This document shows, one piece after another, positions 33,121 through 38,446 of a stretch of 38,446 bases of DNA; within the stretch, counting starts at the first letter, position 1, and each line of letters starts with the position of its first letter. The position numbers and the translations under genes were made by a program. This DNA comes from F23-D06 sp963620035 (GTDB taxonomy: Bacteria; Bacteroidota; Bacteroidia; Bacteroidales; WCHB1-69): contig CAVEXN010000023.1 of NCBI GenBank assembly GCA_963620035.1, positions 1 through 38,446 of the forward strand, in the 5' to 3' direction. The notes below the pieces were generated by a model. The model ran no database searches, was not told where the DNA came from, and was given only the letters and a program-made list of their open reading frames with translations.

Positions 33121-35701
33121 AAAGTTTCTTTTCGTTACTTTTCTGCTCGTGTTGCCGGCACTTTCGCTTTTTGCAACGCACCAACGGGCAGGTGAAATCA
33201 GTTATGTCTATGTGTCGGGACTGACATACGAGTTTACAATAGTGACTTACACGTACACGCCCAGCCCCGCCGACCGTCCGGAAATAGAGATTGTATGGGG
33301 CGACGGGACGACCAGTACCGTTCAAAGGTTACAGAAACTAAACTTGGGGAACGATATAAGCAAAAACACCTATGTCACCCGGCATACTTTTCCCGCCGCA
33401 GGCAATTATCATGTTTCTTTTGAAGACCCGAACCGCAATGCCGGCATAGTAAACATTCCAAGTTCCGTAGAGATTCCGTTCTTTATTGAAACCATGGTCG
33501 TAATCAATCCTTTCATTGGCGGAAACTCTTCGCCCGTGCTGGAAAATCCCCCTGTCGACAACGGCTGCACCAATGTCATCTATTGCCATAATCCCGGAGC
33601 TTACGACCCCGATGGAGACAGCCTTTCGTATTCACTTGTGAATTGCCGGGGGCTCGAAGGGGAAGAGATACCCGGTTATACACTCCCCGCCGCCTCCAAT
33701 GCCATTACTATAGACCCCAGGACCGGAGATCTCATGTGGGACAGCCCGACAACGGCAGGCGAGTACAACATTGCGATTCTCATTCAAGAATGGCGGAATG
33801 GCATCCTGATCAGCAGCATCATCCGCGATATGCAGATTACGATAGCGCCGTGCAACAACCGCCCGCCGGTAATCGAGGCTCAAGATACCTGCGTGTTGGC
33901 GGGAACGCCGCTTCAAATTCCTGTAAGGATTTCAGACAGCACCTCTACAATGGTGACCCTGTCGGCCAGCGGAGAATTGCTTCATCTGGCGGATTCGCCC
34001 CTTTCGTTCGGGAGTGTGACGGATTCGGTGCCCTATAACGTGGAACTGAATTGGCTGACTATGTGCGAACATGTCAGGAAAACGCCCTATACGCTGTTGT
34101 TGAAAGCCCAAGACAACGGACCTCAGGTCGAATTGGCCACATTCAAGACTCTCCGGATCCGGATAGTGGCCCCGGCCCCGCAGAATCTGCTGGCCCAACC
34201 CGTCAACAACAGTATTGTACTGCATTGGCAGCCCGATTCGTGCGAGAATGCAGTAGGTTATGATGTGTACCGCAGAAACGGCAGCAATCCGTTTGAACCA
34301 GACGATTGTGAAACCGGAATGCCTGCAGGAAAGGGCTATTACAAGATTGGTACAACCTCGGGATGGACTTCCACCTCTTTTGAGGATGACGGAACAGCCC
34401 GCCCCCTCTATCATGCCAACGAATATTGCTATCGGGTGGTGGCTTTGTTTGCTGACGGAGCCGAAAGCTATGTTTCTGATGAGGCATGTGCTGCTATAGC
34501 GAATGACGCTCCTCTGATTGTCAATGCAGATGTTGTGACAACCGACTCTCTTAACGGAACCCTCAAGGTGAGATGGCTGCGCCCTCCCCAAATAGATACC
34601 TTGGCCTTCCGCCCTCCCTATTTCTATGAACTTTACCGTATCTTGCCTTCAGACAGCGATACGATACTCCTGCTCCGGACTTCGGCAGATGTGCAGTCAG
34701 AAGAGCCGGAAGAGTATCTTGACCACGACCTCAATACCGCCAACCGGGACTACACATACAAGGTGCGATTCCTGAATGAGGAAACGCTCATTGAAAGTTC
34801 AGATTCCGCCACCTCTATCTTTTTGTCCCTTACGCCCGGTGACAGGAAAATGCATCTGTCTTGGTCGGTGCAGCAGCCTTGGGTTAATGTGGACTATACG
34901 GTTTACCGCAAGGATGTCTTGAATGAGGAGTGGGACTCCGTGGCCACCACTTCAAACACAGCATATACGGACTCCGGGCTGGAAAATGACCGGATGTATG
35001 GCTACTATATCTGCGCCCGGGGTTATTATATGACCAATGATACTGTCGGGCCTCTTTTTAACCGATCACAATCCAATTTTGCAACGCCTTATGACGATGA
35101 ACCGCCCGAGATGCCCTCAATTGAGGTTTCTACAGATTGTGAAATGGTGACATTGAAATGGAATTTAGACTCGGACAGTGCCGCCTCAGAGAACTACCGG
35201 TACTATATATATTACAAGCCGTCTGAAACGGCCGCTTTCTCTCGTGTGGATTCGTTTATGGCGACAGAGGCTTGCATCGGTACGCAATGTGAGTATTTGT
35301 TTCACGATATTGAGACTGTCGTAGGATGCTTTGCCCTGAAAGCGGCAGACCAAAACCGAAATATGTCAGAACTTTCCAATGCTGTCTGTTTGGATGTCTA
35401 TGACTGCCTTGAATACAGATTCCCAAATGTCTTCACCCCCAATGGTGATGGGTTTAATGACCGTTTTGAGCCGTTCTTGCCCTATTATGGAGTGGTGAAG
35501 GTGAACATGCAGATCTACAACCATTGGGGTAGGCGCGTATTTACAACGTCAGCCCCGGCTATACAATGGGACGGGACCGATGAAAACACAGGAAAGCCTT
35601 GCTCGGAAGGCGTGTATTACTATGGTTGCGAGGTTTTTGTGAATACTTTAACCGGCGAACAATCCTACCTCCTTAATGGGTCTGTTACGCTGTTGAGGTG
35701 A
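33095..35701 (+). CDS. Large secreted protein with T9SS type B (gliding-motility) sorting domain
   Basis: An 868-residue exported protein. A signal peptide (about 9-28, FLFVTFLLVLPALSLFA) is followed by the THQRAGEISY start typical of this family, a beta-rich PKD/cadherin-like N-terminal region (DPDGDSLSYSLVN), several fibronectin type III-like domains (about 360-760) and a type B sorting domain (about 776-868: FPNVFTPNGDGFNDRF ... IYNHWGRRVF ... WDGTDENTGKPCSEGVYYY). It would cross the outer membrane by T9SS and stay on the surface or be released; an adhesive or structural role is likely. The ATG at 33095 lies inside wbpD, so the two genes are translationally linked. Confidence 0.9.
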   Translation: MERNPRIYRKFLFVTFLLVLPALSLFATHQRAGEISYVYVSGLTYEFTIVTYTYTPSPADRPEIEIVWGDGTTSTVQRLQKLNLGNDISKNTYVTRHTFPAAGNYHVSFEDPNRNAGIVNIPSSVEIPFFIETMVVINPFIGGNSSPVLENPPVDNGCTNVIYCHNPGAYDPDGDSLSYSLVNCRGLEGEEIPGYTLPAASNAITIDPRTGDLMWDSPTTAGEYNIAILIQEWRNGILISSIIRDMQITIAPCNNRPPVIEAQDTCVLAGTPLQIPVRISDSTSTMVTLSASGELLHLADSPLSFGSVTDSVPYNVELNWLTMCEHVRKTPYTLLLKAQDNGPQVELATFKTLRIRIVAPAPQNLLAQPVNNSIVLHWQPDSCENAVGYDVYRRNGSNPFEPDDCETGMPAGKGYYKIGTTSGWTSTSFEDDGTARPLYHANEYCYRVVALFADGAESYVSDEACAAIANDAPLIVNADVVTTDSLNGTLKVRWLRPPQIDTLAFRPPYFYELYRILPSDSDTILLLRTSADVQSEEPEEYLDHDLNTANRDYTYKVRFLNEETLIESSDSATSIFLSLTPGDRKMHLSWSVQQPWVNVDYTVYRKDVLNEEWDSVATTSNTAYTDSGLENDRMYGYYICARGYYMTNDTVGPLFNRSQSNFATPYDDEPPEMPSIEVSTDCEMVTLKWNLDSDSAASENYRYYIYYKPSETAAFSRVDSFMATEACIGTQCEYLFHDIETVVGCFALKAADQNRNMSELSNAVCLDVYDCLEYRFPNVFTPNGDGFNDRFEPFLPYYGVVKVNMQIYNHWGRRVFTTSAPAIQWDGTDENTGKPCSEGVYYYGCEVFVNTLTGEQSYLLNGSVTLLR

Positions 35702-35736
35702 TGGACGGGGAGGACAACAGACAAATCTAAACGCTG

Positions 35737-36363
35737 TTATTGATCCGTCGCTATGACAAGACAGAAATCGGCCACCTCTTCCCGAAACAAACGGAAAATG
35801 CGTAATCCGTCATGCGTTTCAATGAAGCCGGTTTGTTCGTGGATGGGGCTTATGGTGATGCCCTTGGGAAAACGCGGTGTGTTGACAATCTTGTAAATGG
35901 ATTCTTTGGCACACCAATAATAATAGAGCTCGTCAGGATTGCTGCGGTCACACCATGTTTTCTCTTCTGCGTTGAGAATCTTGTCTGAAAGTCTCAGGAT
36001 GCGTCTGCCTTTCTTTTCGATGTCTATGCCGACGGCTCTTTCCGGCGTGACGGCGACGGCCGCATATTGATTTGAGTGTGAAAAAGAGATGTGCCACGGA
36101 TCGTGCAGAACCGGTGCCCCGTTCCCCACATAGTGGAGGTCTTTAATGGACAGGGGGAGACTGAAGTGTTGGATGAGGTCTGCCAAGGCGGCGCGACACG
36201 CCAGCCTTTCAAGCCTCCGTTTCCCGTTGCGCAAGGTGGAAAACTCTTCAGCGCTGTCGGAATCTATTGCGAGGAATGAATGAAAGAACGCTTCGCTTTC
36301 TGAAATCATCCAGACTCCAATAGAAAGCGAAGCGTTCAACTTTTTCCTGAACAATGCAGGCAT
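35737..36363 (-). CDS. 4'-phosphopantetheinyl transferase (Sfp type)
   Basis: Transfers 4'-phosphopantetheine from CoA to a carrier-protein serine. The 208 residues contain the Sfp-family motifs: ISFSHSNQYAAVAV (about 92-105), GIDIE with Mg ligands Asp114 and Glu116, and WCAKESIYK (150-158, Glu154 the third ligand). The start at 36363 is the first ATG, 10 bases after the hpf stop; a TTG just upstream is less likely. No polyketide, peptide synthetase or fatty-acid genes lie nearby, so the partner carrier protein is unknown. Confidence 0.9.
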   Translation of the reverse strand: MPALFRKKLNASLSIGVWMISESEAFFHSFLAIDSDSAEEFSTLRNGKRRLERLACRAALADLIQHFSLPLSIKDLHYVGNGAPVLHDPWHISFSHSNQYAAVAVTPERAVGIDIEKKGRRILRLSDKILNAEEKTWCDRSNPDELYYYWCAKESIYKIVNTPRFPKGITISPIHEQTGFIETHDGLRIFRLFREEVADFCLVIATDQ

Positions 36364-36373
36364 TACGGACAAA

Positions 36374-36676
36374 CTATCGTTTTTCCTGTTCTTTTTCCTT
36401 AATCTTGACCAGCTGCTTTTTCAGGGCGTCAATGGCAAGGTCGGTGGCCTCTTCAAAACTTCTGGCGGTTTTGCTGGCCAAGGCATCGTTGCCCCGGATT
36501 TTCATCCGAACCTCGACGGTCTTGTTCTCAGGCGCGTCCGTGTTCTCGATTTTCAAAGTCACGTCAGAACCGATGATGCCGTCATGCATTTTGTTCAGTT
36601 TCCCGACTTTCTCGTTGATGAAAGCCTCTAACTTCTGATCTGTTTTGAGATGGACAGAATTGATGTTGATTGTCAT
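36374..36676 (-). CDS. hpf: Ribosome hibernation promoting factor, short form
   Basis: A 100-residue HPF/YfiA-type protein that binds the 30S decoding centre and drives ribosome dimerisation or inactivation in stationary phase. It shows the beta-alpha fold and the pattern MTININSVHLKTDQKLEAFINEKVGKL with the basic helix AIDALKKQLVKIKEK. It lacks the C-terminal dimerisation domain of long HPF. It is preceded by a perfect 9-base Shine-Dalgarno (36681-36689), very unusual for this phylum. It lies between the xerC-like gene (15-base gap) and the phosphopantetheinyl transferase gene. Confidence 0.92.
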   Translation of the reverse strand: MTININSVHLKTDQKLEAFINEKVGKLNKMHDGIIGSDVTLKIENTDAPENKTVEVRMKIRGNDALASKTARSFEEATDLAIDALKKQLVKIKEKEQEKR

Positions 36677-36680
36677 TGTA

Positions 36681-36689
36681 ACCTCCTTT
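36681..36689 (-). promoter_or_regulatory. Strong Shine-Dalgarno of hpf
   Basis: On the minus strand AAAGGAGGT, 4 bases before the ATG, matches the full complement of the 16S 3' end (ACCUCCUUU). Most genes in the window have no such motif; rpsU has a partial one (GAGGT, about 8 bases before its ATG). Confidence 0.8.
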
Positions 36690-36691
36690 TT

Positions 36692-37585
36692 TTATGCCCT
36701 AGGATGGGCTTGTTTATAGATGGATTTAAGTTGTTCTGTCGAATTGTGCGTGTATATCTGGGTGGCGGCAAGACTGCTGTGCCCGAGAATCTCCTTGATG
36801 GCGTTCAGGTCAGCCCCGTTATTGAGCATATGGGTGGCAAATGTGTGCCGGATGACATGCGGGCTTCTTTTGTCTATTTTTGTTACCATATCCAGATATT
36901 TGCGTACAGTTCGATAGATTGCCTTCGGATATAATCGTTTCCCGTTGACGGCAACAAAGATAAAATAATTTCCGTTGGCAACGGCAATGTTTTTTTCACA
37001 TTCTTCCAGATAGGCCATAATTATGTCATGTAACTTATTCCCAAACGGAATCAGCCGTTCCTTATTGCGTTTCCCGATTATTTTCATGGTATTTCCCGAC
37101 AAGTCGATATCGTATCTTCTGATATTCAGCAACTCCGACAGCCGAATGCCCGTGTCGTAAAACAGTTCGATAATGAGACGGTCTCGATGCCCCTTGAAAC
37201 TCTCTTCAAAGATCTCTTCCTTGAAGAGTTTGTCCATGTCTTTCTGCTCCACGTATTCCGGAAGTTTTGTGTGGAATTTCGGTGATTGGATTTGATTGAG
37301 AGGGTTGAGTGTCATGTGCCCAAGTTTTACCTCGTGGCGATAGAAACTGCGCAATGCACTTACTTTCCGTGTGACGGAACGGGCGGTGTTCCGGTTGTCT
37401 TCAAGTAGCGTGACAATCCAAGCCCTGATTTGCTTGCTTGTTACCGATTCCGGGGCATCAATGCCGTAAACCTCTTTAATGAAGCCGAAAAATTGATCTA
37501 AATCGCTTTGGTATGCTGCCAATGTATGGACAGACATCCTCCGCTCACATTTCAGATAGTCGATGAATTGTTCGATTTCTTTCAT
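36692..37585 (-). CDS. xerC: Tyrosine recombinase, XerC/XerD type
   Basis: Site-specific recombinase, probably for chromosome dimer resolution. The 297 residues have the N-terminal SAM-like DNA-binding domain (1-95) and catalytic domain with all active-site residues: Arg148, Lys172, His243, Arg246, His269 and nucleophile Tyr278 (in HSSLAATQIYTH). The ATG at 37585 is used because the upstream in-frame start is a TTG. In Bacteroides this gene also sits between rpsU and hpf, so it is the housekeeping recombinase, not a mobile-element integrase. XerC versus XerD is not decided by sequence alone. Confidence 0.93.
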   Translation of the reverse strand: MKEIEQFIDYLKCERRMSVHTLAAYQSDLDQFFGFIKEVYGIDAPESVTSKQIRAWIVTLLEDNRNTARSVTRKVSALRSFYRHEVKLGHMTLNPLNQIQSPKFHTKLPEYVEQKDMDKLFKEEIFEESFKGHRDRLIIELFYDTGIRLSELLNIRRYDIDLSGNTMKIIGKRNKERLIPFGNKLHDIIMAYLEECEKNIAVANGNYFIFVAVNGKRLYPKAIYRTVRKYLDMVTKIDKRSPHVIRHTFATHMLNNGADLNAIKEILGHSSLAATQIYTHNSTEQLKSIYKQAHPRA

Positions 37586-37613
37586 AGATAAGGATTCGGG
37601 CAAATAATCAGCG

Positions 37614-37643
37614 AAAAAAAAACAGGGTAAATCCCTGTTTTTT
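37614..37643 (-). terminator. Rho-independent terminator after rpsU
   Basis: On the minus strand AACAGGG-ATTTA-CCCTGTT forms a 7-pair stem followed by a long U run (the 37614-37622 A-tract read in reverse), 20 bases past the rpsU stop. It should end or attenuate rpsU transcription before xerC. Confidence 0.85.
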
Positions 37644-37663
37644 CTTGATTGGCAAGACTGTCG

Positions 37664-37858
37664 TTATTCGTTTTCAGCTTCGCGGAGATGCTGCACGTAG
37701 ATAGCCTTGCGCAATTGTTCCCTCCTGATGACACTCTTCTTGGTGAACTCTTGACGACGACGGATTTCTTTCTTCACTCCGATTTTGTCAAATTTCTTTT
37801 TCAGCCTTTTGAGCGCTTTGTCGATGGAGTCATTTTCCTTAATGGGAACAATAATCAT
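37664..37858 (-). CDS. rpsU: 30S ribosomal protein bS21
   Basis: A 64-residue basic protein matching bS21, starting IIVPIKENDSIDKALKRLKKKFDKIG with the conserved RRRQEF segment. bS21 sits at the 30S platform; in Bacteroidota it helps sequester the anti-Shine-Dalgarno. The leader ends GAAAGAGGTATTTTTTATG, so a partial Shine-Dalgarno (GAGGT) precedes it. Its transcript starts from a -7 box at 37911-37919 and ends at 37614-37643. Confidence 0.95.
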   Translation of the reverse strand: MIIVPIKENDSIDKALKRLKKKFDKIGVKKEIRRRQEFTKKSVIRREQLRKAIYVQHLREAENE

Positions 37859-37910
37859 AAAAAATACCTCTTTCTTTTTTTGTTGATAAATATGTGTTAC
37901 AAAAACGGCT

Positions 37911-37919
37911 GCAAAAATA
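37911..37919 (-). promoter_or_regulatory. Putative -7 box for rpsU
   Basis: Minus-strand TATTTTTGC, about 52 bases upstream of the rpsU ATG, matching the TAnnTTTG consensus. Confidence 0.6.
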
Positions 37920-37929
37920 CACTTTTTTG

Positions 37930-38446
37930 AATATAAACCTGAATTTTTATTCTGATTTTCATGAAATCTTGCAGAACTGCCCCTCGTTTCTAAATAATGG
38001 TAAGCCCGGAAGAATGTTAATGGCCGTTTTTGCAGGGCACAAAAGAAGATTAGATATATAAAATAGTATTAGGTAAAACAAAACACGGCTTGGCCTCCCA
38101 ATCTATTGTTTCGAAAAGAGGCGACGGTTGTTATATGATACGGTTGGTATAATATGTAGAATAGAGCGGAAGCCTACCTGATCATGGGGTCTTGGCGTGC
38201 GATAATGATAGTTTTAGGACGGAGGTTCGAACAAGGACGGAGAATAGAGTGTAGTCGGACGTGTATAGAAAAGGAAGAAAGGAGACTTGGGAAAAGATAA
38301 TTTTCGGAGTCTTGAGAGGTCTGCGGCATGGCAGTCCGAATCGTTTTTTTTGCAAGATTTTGTGAAATGCTCCGGAAAAGGGGGTTCTGCCGGGCGCCGG
38401 AGGGTCCTGTACAGGGGCGAAAAAGGGAGGCGGAGGGGTATTTTCA
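37930..38446 (+). other. Non-coding stretch with repeats; possible dispersed repeat element
   Basis: No convincing gene. The first part (to about 38100) is AT-rich. From about 38200 the plus strand is strongly purine-rich. Direct repeats GGACGGAG (38217-38224 and 38235-38242) and GAATAGAG (38159-38166 and 38242-38249) occur. A 20-base imperfect inverted repeat (TTTCA..AAATCTTGCA.AA) pairs 37957-37976 with about 38347-38366. On the minus strand 38177-38443 is open for 89 codons but starts only at an internal ATG and looks non-protein-like. A tRNA T-loop look-alike at 38224-38232 has no matching stems. Confidence 0.4.

Noticed and set aside
36692..37585. Tyrosine recombinase as integrase of a mobile element
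   Set aside because: Its position between rpsU and hpf is the conserved chromosomal one and no attachment-site repeats or cargo genes flank it.
38224..38232. GGTTCGAAC resembling a tRNA T-loop
   Set aside because: No matching acceptor, D or anticodon stems could be placed around it.
38174..38329. 51-residue minus-strand frame, and an open frame from 38367 to the window end
   Set aside because: Unusual composition, no leader or promoter, and the region carries repeats on both strands; more likely non-coding.

Overview
The window looks like chromosomal DNA from a member of the Bacteroidota, most likely order Bacteroidales. The evidence is two type IX secretion (T9SS) cargo proteins, one with a type A and one with a type B sorting domain; a TonB-dependent receptor and an O/P-type porin; Bacteroidota-only families such as DUF3098; and repeated use of the TAnnTTTGC -7 promoter box of the Bacteroidota primary sigma factor. 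Shine-Dalgarno sequences are nearly absent, as expected, with one striking exception in front of hpf. No rRNA, tRNA, CRISPR array or complete insertion sequence was found.

Layout. 1-225 is the AT-rich tail of an unrecognised gene cut by the window edge. 315-5949 (minus) is a tight run: a conserved unknown, phosphomannomutase/phosphoglucomutase, sufC, sufD, rlmH and an M20 amidohydrolase; sufB and sufS are not next to sufCD. 5974-8460 holds back-to-back promoters, a TPP riboswitch and a TonB receptor, probably for thiamine. 8512-11504 (minus) is ftsX, possibly a small ORF, DUF3098, uppP and truB. An MsbA-like ABC exporter (11564-13396) diverges from ftsX. 13496-19428 (plus) is a peptidoglycan operon: ddl, two tandem glucosaminidase/LysM proteins (the second lacks the catalytic Glu), an M23 endopeptidase and an orphan peptide-binding lipoprotein.

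19454-23035 (minus) is PASTA protein, T9SS type A cargo, DnaQ-like exonuclease. 23219-25691 (minus) is an O/P-type porin plus a YeiH-family transporter, divergent from a membrane-anchored AraC-type regulator (25916-26476). 26481-31179 (minus) holds a DUF1015 protein, a glycosyltransferase and a HpaII-type restriction-modification pair. 31290-35701 (plus) is wbpE-like aminotransferase, wbpD-like acetyltransferase and an overlapping T9SS type B cargo gene. These two sugar enzymes belong to the pathway that in Porphyromonas gingivalis supplies the anionic-LPS sugar to which T9SS cargo is attached. 35737-37858 (minus) is rpsU, xerC-like recombinase, hpf and a phosphopantetheinyl transferase. The last ~500 bases hold no convincing gene but carry repeats and a purine-rich strand.

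Most striking points: the inactive-looking glucosaminidase beside an intact paralogue; the perfect 9-base Shine-Dalgarno of hpf close to rpsU, the gene for the protein that helps hide the anti-Shine-Dalgarno in this phylum; the anchor-sugar/T9SS-cargo operon; and the TPP riboswitch with a possible start-site-sequestering stem before a lone TonB receptor.
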